Below are positions 41,434 through 49,361 of a DNA stretch of 64,000 nucleotides, piece by piece. Position 1 is the first letter of the stretch. Each line of letters begins with the position of its first letter. The position numbers were made by a program, and so were the translations under genes. Below the pieces are notes generated by a model. It did no database searches and was not told the DNA's origin. It was given only the letters and a program-made list of their open reading frames with translations. Source of the stretch: Candidatus Thalassarchaeum betae (GTDB lineage Archaea > Thermoplasmatota > Poseidoniia > Poseidoniales > Thalassarchaeaceae); NCBI GenBank assembly GCA_003193925.1, contig PSPG01000012.1, positions 1 to 64,000 of the forward strand, written 5' to 3'.

Positions 41434-42096
41434 GTGAGCGACTGCCTGATCGTTGTCAATTTCAAGACCTACCAGACCGCCCATGGCGCGTCTGCAGAGG
41501 AGTTGGCTCGCGCCATGGCGAGCATCGAGACCGAGGCACGACTCGTCGCCGCGGTCTCGGCCCTCGACCTCTCTGCGGTCGTCTCAGCAGCCCCGGACCT
41601 CGAGGTCTGGTGCCAACACCTCGACCCGATCAACTCCGGCTCCAACACCGGTTGGCTCCATCCCGACACCGCGGTCGAGCGCGGTGCGACTGGCTCACTC
41701 ATCAACCACGCCGAGCACAAGGTCAGCATCGAGCACGTCGCCATGCTGCTTGACCAGGTTCCTGAGGACTTCCGCGTGTGCGCGTGCGCGTCCGACGTCG
41801 ACGAGGCGCAGGCGCTCGCCGCACTCAGACCGACCTACGTGGCAGTCGAGCCGCCCGAGCTCATCGGTGGCAACGTCTCGGTGACTTCGGCCGACCCGGG
41901 CATCGTCAGTGGCACAGTCGCTGCGGTACGAGAGGTGACCGACGAGGTAGGAATCCTCTGTGGTGCTGGCGTGAAGACCGGGGCGGACGTGGCCACGGCG
42001 ATTGAGCTAGGCACGATCGGAGTCCTCCTAGCCAGTGGCGTGACCAAGGCTGACAATCCGCGAGCCGCGCTCGAGGACTTAGTCTCAAAACTCTGA
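41434..42096 (+). CDS. tpiA: Triosephosphate isomerase (archaeal type)
   Basis: 220 aa from a GTG at 41434, the usual short archaeal length. LIVVNFKTYQ carries the Asn-Lys pair, WCQHLDPINSGSNTG has the catalytic His and AVEPPELIGG the catalytic Glu. GILCGAGVKTGADVATAIELGTIGVLLASG is the phosphate-binding end. It interconverts DHAP and GAP. It starts 40 bases after the nucleotidyltransferase gene and may share its transcript. Confidence 0.93.
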   Translation: MSDCLIVVNFKTYQTAHGASAEELARAMASIETEARLVAAVSALDLSAVVSAAPDLEVWCQHLDPINSGSNTGWLHPDTAVERGATGSLINHAEHKVSIEHVAMLLDQVPEDFRVCACASDVDEAQALAALRPTYVAVEPPELIGGNVSVTSADPGIVSGTVAAVREVTDEVGILCGAGVKTGADVATAIELGTIGVLLASGVTKADNPRAALEDLVSKL

Positions 42097-42100
42097 ACCG

Positions 42101-42208
42101 TCATTGCTTGGCGCGCTTGCGCGAGGCCTTTCTGCGTCGTAGTTTCTTCTTGCGCCACTTCCAGCGCTGCTTCCCGTGCTTCTTCCACGCACGGGAGCCT
42201 CTCTTCAT
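42101..42208 (-). CDS. eL41-like mini ribosomal protein
   Basis: 35 aa: the ATG at 42206-42208 opens MKRGSRAWKKHGKQRWKWRK and the protein ends KASRKRAKQ, more than half Lys/Arg. The KWRKKKLRRRKASRK core matches the pattern of the tiny ribosomal protein eL41 (KWRKKRMRRLKRKRRK). The N-terminal ~12 residues are longer than usual. It is convergent with tpiA and next to tRNA-Arg, a translation-related neighbourhood. The short length means the match rests on composition and the core motif. Confidence 0.6.
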   Translation of the reverse strand: MKRGSRAWKKHGKQRWKWRKKKLRRRKASRKRAKQ

Positions 42209-42263
42209 GCGCGTTGCCGACCTGCTCTCCCTATTTGAGCGATTCGCGGGGGCTCGCGAGGGA

Positions 42264-42340
42264 TGGTGGGCGATACAGGATTCGAACCCGTGTCACCGGC
42301 TTAGAAGGCCGGCATGATATCCAGACTACACCAATCGCCC
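42264..42340 (-). tRNA. tRNA-Arg (anticodon TCT)
   Basis: Acceptor GGGCGAT pairs with ATCGCCC across 42268-42340. The anticodon stem CCGGC/GCCGG holds the loop CTTCTAA, giving anticodon TCT. The T-arm contains GGTTCGAATCC. On the tRNA strand the bases after the acceptor are ACCA (42267-42264), so the CCA end appears to be encoded. No intron. Confidence 0.95.
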
Positions 42341-42363
42341 TGATGTCCCCGCAGGACTCTCGC

Positions 42364-43158
42364 TCAAGAACCCTGCACATCGTCTGAGATGTCATCGAGC
42401 AGCTCTCCGATCGCTTCCTCGACCGCTTCCTGAATCTCCTCGGCGTCAGCGTCGGCGCTGTAGTTCAGCGAGCCGTCGTCCTTGGTGTCCGCACGCACGT
42501 CATCGACGCTCCTGCCCACCGCCTGCGCTATCTCGCCCTGCATCTTCCTGCGCCGCTTGCGCTTGCGGCGGACCCTCCTGATGGTGCTGGTGATTCTCAG
42601 CAGGATCTCAAGTATGGCCAGCAGCACGAGGCTGCTGAAGAAGGACCTGGCCAGCTCGGGCAGGTTGTCCATCAGGGCCTCGAACTCGTTCCACTGGACC
42701 GAGGTCGAGCCGACTAGGAAGACACCGAGGACGGCGAACGGAAGCATCTTGGCGACATCCCTCGAGAGGTCCTCGGTCCAGTAAGCCAGTATGCGCACGG
42801 CGCCGACCACCGAGGTCGCGATGAGCGCGTTCCTCGCATGGTCCGAACTGTCCGAGAGCAAAGTGAGGATGACCGCGAGGACGAGTGTCCAGAAGGCGAT
42901 GAGGATGGGTATGACCAGGATGTACTGAACGACGAAGAGGATGCTCCTGAGGTACTTCTTCACCTTGCCACCGAAGTCGTCGGCGTACTTGCTCAGGTCG
43001 AGCGTGAGCAGGTCCTTCTTGGCCAGCACCCGGTAGAACATGAACACGAATCCCGAGTACACGGCGATGGCGATTATCGCCATCAGCGTCGGGTAGGTCT
43101 CCCTGCCGAAGTCCTGTATCAGGGCGAGGAGCTCATCGCTCGTCCGAGGTATCTCCAC
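42364..43158 (-). CDS. Membrane protein with mechanosensitive-channel-like features
   Basis: 264 aa from a GTG at 43156-43158 (GTG three codons earlier also possible; the longer frame to 43293 overlaps the SprT-like gene). Five predicted helices: TLMAIIAIAVYSGFVFMFY, YLRSILFVVQYILVIPILIAFWTLVLAVILTLL, a central helix, LPFAVLGVFLVG and FFSSLVLLAILEILLRI. A basic cytoplasmic patch RRVRRKRKRRRK follows, then an acidic helical tail. The organisation loosely recalls small mechanosensitive channels but lacks a recognisable MscS motif. Function unknown. Confidence 0.55.
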   Translation of the reverse strand: MEIPRTSDELLALIQDFGRETYPTLMAIIAIAVYSGFVFMFYRVLAKKDLLTLDLSKYADDFGGKVKKYLRSILFVVQYILVIPILIAFWTLVLAVILTLLSDSSDHARNALIATSVVGAVRILAYWTEDLSRDVAKMLPFAVLGVFLVGSTSVQWNEFEALMDNLPELARSFFSSLVLLAILEILLRITSTIRRVRRKRKRRRKMQGEIAQAVGRSVDDVRADTKDDGSLNYSADADAEEIQEAVEEAIGELLDDISDDVQGS

Positions 43159-43196
43159 AGAGCCCACACGCCGGTGCGACTCAAGGTAGTTGCGCC

Positions 43197-43742
43197 CTAC
43201 TGTGGGCTGAATGGCCGGGCGCATTTGGGGCACCTGGTAGGCGCGCTGACCCTGACTCTCTGCCAGGTGTGCCCGCAGTTGCCGCAGATCCACTGCCTCT
43301 CCGGCAGGCTGTCGAGGACCTCACGCCGCATCCTCCTCAGCACCGGCGACCGAGCCAGGCTGGGTGCCGGCGCGATCTGCTTGACCAGCTCGGCGTGGTT
43401 ACCGCCGTGCGCGATCAACCCGGCAGCGTGCAGCAGTTCGTGCACGAGGGTGTGCCGGAACAGCACCTCGTCCTCAGCCAGGATCCGGTTGAGGCCGATT
43501 GTGACCGAGCCTGGTGCGACCCTCAGCCGGCGCCGCCGGAACAGTTCGTGGTGGTCGTACTCGAAGCGGGTCATCCCCAGGCGGCTTTCGTCTGCGGGCA
43601 GCCACTCGAGCCTCAGGTGCTTGCCGAGGTGACGCAGGAACGGAGCCTCGTCCTTGCTCAGCACGGCCTTGAGATCATCGAGCAGGCCGTCGGGCATCTC
43701 GGGGCCTCCCAGCACCCCGCCTCCATCGCTCCCCGCGGTCAT
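43197..43742 (-). CDS. SprT-like zinc metallopeptidase
   Basis: 181 aa from the ATG at 43740-43742. HTLVHELLHAAGLIAHGGNHAEL carries the HExxH zinc motif. A C-terminal zinc ribbon has ICGNCGHTWQRV and CPKCARPF. This is the SprT/Spartan-like layout, with roles in DNA-protein crosslink repair in eukaryotes. In archaea the substrate is not established. An upstream extension would cover the divergent tRNA-Ala and was rejected. Confidence 0.82.
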   Translation of the reverse strand: MTAGSDGGGVLGGPEMPDGLLDDLKAVLSKDEAPFLRHLGKHLRLEWLPADESRLGMTRFEYDHHELFRRRRLRVAPGSVTIGLNRILAEDEVLFRHTLVHELLHAAGLIAHGGNHAELVKQIAPAPSLARSPVLRRMRREVLDSLPERQWICGNCGHTWQRVRVSAPTRCPKCARPFSPQ

Positions 43743-43761
43743 GGCCCAGCGTGCCCCCATT

Positions 43762-43772
43762 CTCCTTAAATG
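43762..43772 (+). promoter_or_regulatory. TATA-like box of tRNA-Ala
   Basis: The element tccttaaatgg is centred about 30 bases before the mature tRNA 5' end (43797), the usual distance for an archaeal promoter. It is the only AT-rich patch in the local sequence. Confidence 0.45.
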
Positions 43773-43796
43773 GCCGTCGTCGGTGGCCCGCTCACT

Positions 43797-43870
43797 GGGC
43801 GTGTGGCGCAGCATGGAAGCGCGCTTCCTTGGCATGGAAGAGGCCCCGAGTTCAAATCTCGGCACGTCCA
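43797..43870 (+). tRNA. tRNA-Ala (anticodon GGC)
   Basis: Acceptor GGGCGTG pairs with CACGTCC, including the G3-U70 wobble that identifies alanine tRNAs. D stem GCGC/GCGC. The anticodon stem CTTCC/GGAAG holds the loop TTGGCAT, anticodon GGC. The T-arm contains GAGTTCAAATCTC. Discriminator A at 43870; CCA is not encoded. Confidence 0.95.
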
Positions 43871-43990
43871 CTTTCTCTTCCTAGGATGCCGTCATGCGTA
43901 GGCTCGCAACCCCGCGATTCTGGTTAATGGGAAAGTCAATGGGGTCACCACCCCCCCAAACTGCACTACGGTGCGCATTCTACATTGATA

Positions 43991-43998
43991 CTAAATAG
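43991..43998 (+). promoter_or_regulatory. TATA box of the peptide transporter operon
   Basis: ctaaatag is centred about 26 bases upstream of the ATG at 44021, with more AT-rich sequence (tatact) following. This predicts a leaderless transcript for the first gene, as is common in archaea. Confidence 0.5.
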
Positions 43999-44020
43999 TC
44001 TATACTTGCGCGCACGACGT

Positions 44021-46276
44021 ATGAAGTCTAAGCTAACAGCAACACTTCTTTGCACGCTAATGATTGTATCAACTCTTGCCGGTTGTCTCGGCGGGGATGA
44101 TGGAGACGACGACCCAGACCCAACGATGGTCATGGGATGTACCTACGCGGACGCGACCAACTACAACGCCGACGCTACGATGGACGACGGATCATGTGAG
44201 TATGCGCCCGGTGAGGAGCCAGTTCTTGGCTGCACCAACGCGGGCGCTACGAACTACGATTCCGCCGCCACTCGTGACGACGGCTCGTGTACCTACGCTG
44301 AAACCGTGATGGGCTGCATGGACCCGGCTGCTAACAACCATAACGCAGATGCCGAAGACGATGACGGTTCTTGCGACTATGGTATGGCTCAGGGAGACAT
44401 TATGGCAGCCTACTCGGCTGGCGACATGTCCTTCGAGGAGGCTCTGTACGAGCTCGAGAAGTCGAGAAAGTGCCGTGAGCAGGGTTCCAACAACCCCTGT
44501 GAGATAGTCGAGATGTCGATTGGCGACGCCTCGACAATCGACCCCCACGATGCGTACGACTCGGCATCCGGAGACGTCATTGAGCAGGTCTACGACACGC
44601 TCTACCGCTATGCGGGTGACGGAAGCGGAAACGCCATCATCGAGCCCCGCCTCGCCACCGGCTATTCAGTCAGCGCCGACGGTCTGACCTACACGTTTGA
44701 TCTACGAGATGACGTGTACTTCAGCAACGGTGACCTGATGGAGGCCTCTGACGTTGTGTACTCATGGTGCCGCGTACTTGGCTACGGCTCGCCCGACAGC
44801 CACGTGGGCTGGATCCTAGAGCAGAGCTTCGACTGCAACGACGCTGATGGTAACCACAGCGACACTGGCGGCGAAAGTCTCACTGTCAACAGCGCGACCT
44901 CTTTCTCGGTCACACTGTTCGCTGAATCCTCGGCGTTCATCTCGACGATCGCCTACACGGTCGGCGCTGTGATCAACGCCGAGCTGTGCGAGGCCAACCG
45001 CGTCGATGCGGGCGGTGATGGCGACGACTACTGCCACGAGTGGATGGACGAGGCTCCGTTCGGAGCTGGGACCAACGCTTATCTGGTACAGTCTTGGGTC
45101 CGTGAGGACCGACTCGTCCTCGTGCCGAACTGGATGTACTGGGAGAGCGGTGATTACAACATCAACCGCCACACCGTGTCCATAGTTACCGAGGCCACGA
45201 CAAGGCTGCTCGCCTTCACCGACGGTGAGGTCGACTTCGGCAGCATCAACATCGAGGATCTGGTGAACTTCTGCGACAACCTGGAAGACAAGCCTAACGT
45301 ACAGTCCAAGGCAGGATACATCTGCAGTTACAGGGAGACCTTCACTACGACCCTGTCGGCCTTCAACCTACACCCGAAGGCCCTTGATGCAGGAGAGGAC
45401 AACACCAACACTGGTGCTAACTCGTCCCTCATCCTCAACCACGACTGCAGCGGCGACGGCACCAACGACTGCAGCGTCATGGAGGTAGGAGCGGTCCGAG
45501 CGGCCATCTCCTACGCGTTCGACTACGAGACCCACCGAAGGGACACGTACGACAACTCGCTGGCACCGCAGTACGGCCCGATCCCGACTGGCTTCCTGTA
45601 TGCGGATACCCAGTACGAGGTCTTCACCTACGACCTGGCCTACGCTGAGCAGCTCCTAGAGGACGCTGGCTTCATCCGCCAGTACGACTGCTCCTCGCTG
45701 AGCCGCAGCGGTGCGGCAGACGTGGTCGCTGAGGCAGACAGAGACGGCACCGAGTGCCGCCTGCCGAACATCCTGGGCGTAATGGCCAACGAGGGCAACG
45801 ACTACCGAATCGCCATGGCCGGCCAGCTCGCTGAGGCCCTGGGGACCATCGGAGTCGCCACCGCCGGAGATGCCAAGCCATGGGCAGAGTACCTGACCAT
45901 GTACTACACCAGGACATGGGACATCAGGTTCAGCGGATGGGCCCCTGACTACCTCGACCCCGACAACTACTGGTCGCCGTTCGCCGGCGGTTACTCCATC
46001 GGCGGCGACGCCTATGGTACGGGTTACGAGAACGCGGACGTCAACGCCGCCCTGCTCATTGGCAGGACCTCGCAGGACGACGCTACGCGCGAGCAGGCGT
46101 ACGTCGATGCCTTCGAGGCCTGGATCCTAGATCCCAACATGATCATCATTGGACAGTACAACGGCGTAGGTGTCAAGCACGACGACATCTGCAGCCCGGA
46201 CTGGGTCGCCATTGGGTCCGCCCACTGGTTCGACTACGACAAGCTGCCAATGGTCAAGTCGGCTCCTGCTGATTAA
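44021..46276 (+). CDS. Peptide ABC transporter substrate-binding lipoprotein with three DDGSC repeats
   Basis: 751 aa. Lipobox IVSTLAGC (Cys22) followed by an acidic linker. Then three tandem GC...(N)YN...DDGSC repeats cover residues 39-62, 70-93 and 98-120. From residue ~165 it is an SBP_bac_5/OppA-type periplasmic binding protein: EPRLATGYSVSADGLTYTFDLRDDVYFSNGD, DVVYSWCRVLG, GPIPTGFLY, ending FSGWAPDYLDPDNYWSPF. The repeats, thought to be adhesion or spacer modules, place the binding domain away from the membrane. First gene of a five-gene peptide import operon. Confidence 0.85.
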   Translation: MKSKLTATLLCTLMIVSTLAGCLGGDDGDDDPDPTMVMGCTYADATNYNADATMDDGSCEYAPGEEPVLGCTNAGATNYDSAATRDDGSCTYAETVMGCMDPAANNHNADAEDDDGSCDYGMAQGDIMAAYSAGDMSFEEALYELEKSRKCREQGSNNPCEIVEMSIGDASTIDPHDAYDSASGDVIEQVYDTLYRYAGDGSGNAIIEPRLATGYSVSADGLTYTFDLRDDVYFSNGDLMEASDVVYSWCRVLGYGSPDSHVGWILEQSFDCNDADGNHSDTGGESLTVNSATSFSVTLFAESSAFISTIAYTVGAVINAELCEANRVDAGGDGDDYCHEWMDEAPFGAGTNAYLVQSWVREDRLVLVPNWMYWESGDYNINRHTVSIVTEATTRLLAFTDGEVDFGSINIEDLVNFCDNLEDKPNVQSKAGYICSYRETFTTTLSAFNLHPKALDAGEDNTNTGANSSLILNHDCSGDGTNDCSVMEVGAVRAAISYAFDYETHRRDTYDNSLAPQYGPIPTGFLYADTQYEVFTYDLAYAEQLLEDAGFIRQYDCSSLSRSGAADVVAEADRDGTECRLPNILGVMANEGNDYRIAMAGQLAEALGTIGVATAGDAKPWAEYLTMYYTRTWDIRFSGWAPDYLDPDNYWSPFAGGYSIGGDAYGTGYENADVNAALLIGRTSQDDATREQAYVDAFEAWILDPNMIIIGQYNGVGVKHDDICSPDWVAIGSAHWFDYDKLPMVKSAPAD

Positions 46277-46295
46277 CGCCGTGAAGACGTAAGGC

Positions 46296-46371
46296 CGACG
46301 GCAGCCGCCCTCGGGCGGCTGCCGTCGTACCGTCAATCGACTTTCTCCTGCCTGCCTATGGCAGGCAGGAG
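46296..46371 (+). promoter_or_regulatory. Two strong perfect hairpins between substrate-binding protein and permease
   Basis: Hairpin 1 has a 14-bp perfect stem (46296-46309 with 46314-46327) and a 4-base loop CTCG. Hairpin 2 has a 12-bp perfect stem (46345-46356 with 46360-46371) and a 3-base loop TAT. Both lie in the 142-base gap after the binding-protein gene. They fit partial termination or mRNA stabilisation that lets the binding protein outnumber the membrane components. Confidence 0.7.
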
Positions 46372-46418
46372 GCAACTGTGATAGAGCAGTCTCAGCATGG
46401 TCTTCGCGGGGGGTCACG

Positions 46419-47603
46419 ATGAAGCTGCACGAGTTCGTAGCTCGCCGCCTGCTCCTGCTGATCCCTGTGATGGTGGGAGTCACGGTCCTGACATTCACCA
46501 TCTCTCATCTCATCCCCGCAGATGCCGCCGCCGCACAGTGTGGCGACAAGTGTGGCGTCGTCGTTGATTACACCGAAGATGGTGATCCCATAACCGCTTA
46601 TGCGGCCAACAGGGAAAGGCTGGGGATGAACGAACCGCTCACCACGCAGTTCAGGCTCTACGTGACCCATCTCTTACAAGGCGACTGGGGGGAATCGAGC
46701 ACCTATCACCGTCCCGTCGCAGATGTGGTGAAAGACGCGGCCCCGATCACCTTGGAGATGTCCTTCTTCGCTCTACTCATAGCCTATCCCCTGGGGATCT
46801 CCCTCGGCATCCTCAGCGCTGTTCGGCAGGACCGGATGTTCGATCACATCTCGCGATTCTTCGCCATAGCGTTCGTCAGCCTGCCGATATTCTGGTTCGC
46901 GATGGTCCTGCAACTATTGTTCGCTACCCAAGCCCCCGAATCAGGAGTTGGAGGTATCTGCGACCCGCTCACGAAGTGGCTCCCGCTCGTCCCCGACACG
47001 GATGGAGGCTGCTTCCCTATCTACGGGAGGCACGACCCCAGCCTCACGTACCCCGAAGACGGATTCGCCTCTTTCTACCCTGCAGGAGGGACCGGGTTCC
47101 ACCTGATCGACAGCTGGTTCGTGACCGACGGGAAGCTGGCCACACTGCCGGCCAAGTTTGGCTCCAACCGGCTGCTCTTCAAGGACACCCTGTTGCACCT
47201 AGCACTGCCCTGCGCATGCCTGGGCATCGCCTCCTCCGGTTCCCTGCTGAGGTACATGCGCGCCAGCCTCCTCGAGGTCCTACACGAGGACTACGTGAGG
47301 ACTGCCCGCGCTAAGGGACTCTCTGAGTTCAGGGTGGTCATAGTACATGCATGCAGGAACGCTCTGGTCCCGATAGTCACCATCCTCGGATTCTCAATCG
47401 GCGGAGCGATAGGCGGCGCTGTACTGACTGAGACAATTTTCGCCTTCAACGGCATGGGCCGGGTGGCTGTCAAGTCAATCCAGTACCTCGATTTCCCCGT
47501 CATAATGGGTGTGACGCTGATTACTGCGGCCATCTTCCTGCTGTCCAACCTCGTTGTGGACATATTGTATGCAATCATAGATCCAAGGGTGAGGCTTGAA
47601 TGA
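46419..47603 (+). CDS. Peptide ABC transporter permease, DppB type
   Basis: 394 aa. MKLHEFVARRLLLLIPVMVGVTVLTFTISHLIP is the typical DppB N-terminal helix. NEPLTTQFRLYVTHLLQGDWGES matches the first extracytoplasmic segment. The EAA loop region LLRYMRASLLEVLHEDYVRTARAKGLSE is clear. There is an extra extracytoplasmic stretch (~85 residues) with two Cys pairs before the EAA region. The gene overlaps dppC by ATGA. It forms the membrane channel with DppC. Confidence 0.9.
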   Translation: MKLHEFVARRLLLLIPVMVGVTVLTFTISHLIPADAAAAQCGDKCGVVVDYTEDGDPITAYAANRERLGMNEPLTTQFRLYVTHLLQGDWGESSTYHRPVADVVKDAAPITLEMSFFALLIAYPLGISLGILSAVRQDRMFDHISRFFAIAFVSLPIFWFAMVLQLLFATQAPESGVGGICDPLTKWLPLVPDTDGGCFPIYGRHDPSLTYPEDGFASFYPAGGTGFHLIDSWFVTDGKLATLPAKFGSNRLLFKDTLLHLALPCACLGIASSGSLLRYMRASLLEVLHEDYVRTARAKGLSEFRVVIVHACRNALVPIVTILGFSIGGAIGGAVLTETIFAFNGMGRVAVKSIQYLDFPVIMGVTLITAAIFLLSNLVVDILYAIIDPRVRLE

Positions 47604-49357
47604 GGGGCTGGGACGAAGGCAAAGAGGATCGCAAGGAAAGCCTGAGGAGGCTTGTCGAGGCTCTATCTCAATCCAGGAGCGACATTTCGCGGAGCTGGAG
47701 GATATACCGCCGGTCCCTGCTTGCAGTAGTAGGGCTCATGCTGGTAATGTCCGTCGTCACGGTCTCGATTTTCGCCGACGATATAGCAGTCGAGCACCCC
47801 TACCGGAACCTGCAGGACACGGAGGACCTCTGGACCATCGACTACGAGCCCCGGAGGGCCCACCCGTTCTCCGAGGAGTGCGACTGGCACGAACAGTCTA
47901 TCACCGTGGACACCAGATCCCCCCTCTTCTCGGAGACCGTAGTCGCCGTGTCAGACAACAAGGTAGGAGACGACAACAAGTACTACCGCGACACCCTCTC
48001 TGTAATCGAGCTCCTCAGCCTGAAGGATGACCTGGGCTACGGCCTCAACATCTCATTGATTAGCATAGACCCGAACAACTCCTCTATCCTCATCGTGTCC
48101 GAGGAGCTCTACAACAACTCGTCAATGACAGGCAAGGTCTGGCTCACCTACGAGTTCGAAAACGAGGCCATGCACATCTGGTGGATGCCGGAGGGCTACG
48201 AACATTGCATCTTCGGAACCAACGATCAGGGGCAGGACATGTTCAGCAAGGTCCTGTACGGATCCCGTGTCTCTCTGAAGATCGGAATCACCGTTGCCAT
48301 GCTCACAGTGACCATAGGGACCATCGTCGGCAGTGTGAGCGGCTACTTCGGCGGCAGGGTGGACGAGGTAATCATGAGGATCTGTGACGTCTTCTTCGCA
48401 ATACCCGGGCTGATCCTCGCCATGGCCTTCGTCACGGCGATGTCTGCGATGACGAGCCTCACTATGCCAATGTGGTTGGGGATCCTGATTCCGATATTAT
48501 TCCTGGCCGTGGTTTTCAGGTCATACCTGGCATCAACCATCGCAGGAGACCGAATCAGCGACCAAGTGATGGGGTCATTAATGCGAAACCGGAACATATT
48601 CCTAGGTTTATTCTTACTCTTCTTCTTCGTTGGCTTGTTCCCCGGTGCTTCGTGGTCAGACCTCTTTGGAATCTCAGACAGCCAGGGATGGAGAATCGGT
48701 GCTGCCACGGGTATAATCCTCATCCTCGGAATGTTAGCGCTAGCAGACAAGCGCTTCATCGAGAAGACAAGCTTCGATGGCGCCGGGGAGCGTCTGAGCA
48801 AATCCCTCGATTGGACAAACCCGTGGAGGTACCTCACACTGAGGACCGTGGCGATCTTCGTTGCTGCAGTAGTCATCTATCGCTTCTCAGGTAGCCCCGG
48901 GGATGAGATAGTCGTGATCAAGGACTTCGACCGACTCTGGAAGATACAGGCCGCCCTGATTTTCACCGGATGGCCAGGCTATGCCAGGCTGATCAGGGGA
49001 CAGGTTCTGTATGTCAAGGAGATGACATTCGTCGAGGCAGCTAGGAGCGTGGGCGCTCCTTCGGGGAGGATAATGTTCAGGCACATCCTTCCCAATGCTT
49101 GGGCCCCGCTCCTCGTCGCCTTCACTCTCGACATCGGAGGGACCATTCTGACAGCGTCCGGGCTGTCGTTCATCGGACTGGGGGCTGCCCCGGGCACAGC
49201 GGAGTGGGGCATCCTTGTATCGGAGAGCAGGCGGTACTTCGTCCCCGACCCACACCTGATGCTCTTCCCCGGACTCGCTATCGCAGTCACCACTCTCGGT
49301 TTCAATCTGCTCGGTGACGGGATCAGGGACGTAGTGGACCCCAAGAACAGGAGGTGA
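47600..49357 (+). CDS. Peptide ABC transporter permease, DppC type, with extra membrane helices
   Basis: 585 aa, nearly twice the usual ~300. After helix 1 there is a ~140-residue extracytoplasmic domain (57-200). The permease core starts at FGTNDQGQDMFSKVLYGSRVSLKIGI, the standard DppC motif. The core then breaks at about residue 285. A ~160-residue block with four predicted helices (about 292-310, 333-347, 366-382, 413-428) separates LILAMAFVTAMSAM from QAALIFTGWPGYARLIRGQVL. The EAA loop EAARSVGAPSGRIMFRHILPN and the last helix follow normally. The even helix number keeps topology consistent. Confidence 0.88.
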   Translation: MRGWDEGKEDRKESLRRLVEALSQSRSDISRSWRIYRRSLLAVVGLMLVMSVVTVSIFADDIAVEHPYRNLQDTEDLWTIDYEPRRAHPFSEECDWHEQSITVDTRSPLFSETVVAVSDNKVGDDNKYYRDTLSVIELLSLKDDLGYGLNISLISIDPNNSSILIVSEELYNNSSMTGKVWLTYEFENEAMHIWWMPEGYEHCIFGTNDQGQDMFSKVLYGSRVSLKIGITVAMLTVTIGTIVGSVSGYFGGRVDEVIMRICDVFFAIPGLILAMAFVTAMSAMTSLTMPMWLGILIPILFLAVVFRSYLASTIAGDRISDQVMGSLMRNRNIFLGLFLLFFFVGLFPGASWSDLFGISDSQGWRIGAATGIILILGMLALADKRFIEKTSFDGAGERLSKSLDWTNPWRYLTLRTVAIFVAAVVIYRFSGSPGDEIVVIKDFDRLWKIQAALIFTGWPGYARLIRGQVLYVKEMTFVEAARSVGAPSGRIMFRHILPNAWAPLLVAFTLDIGGTILTASGLSFIGLGAAPGTAEWGILVSESRRYFVPDPHLMLFPGLAIAVTTLGFNLLGDGIRDVVDPKNRR

Positions 49358-49361
49358 GAAG

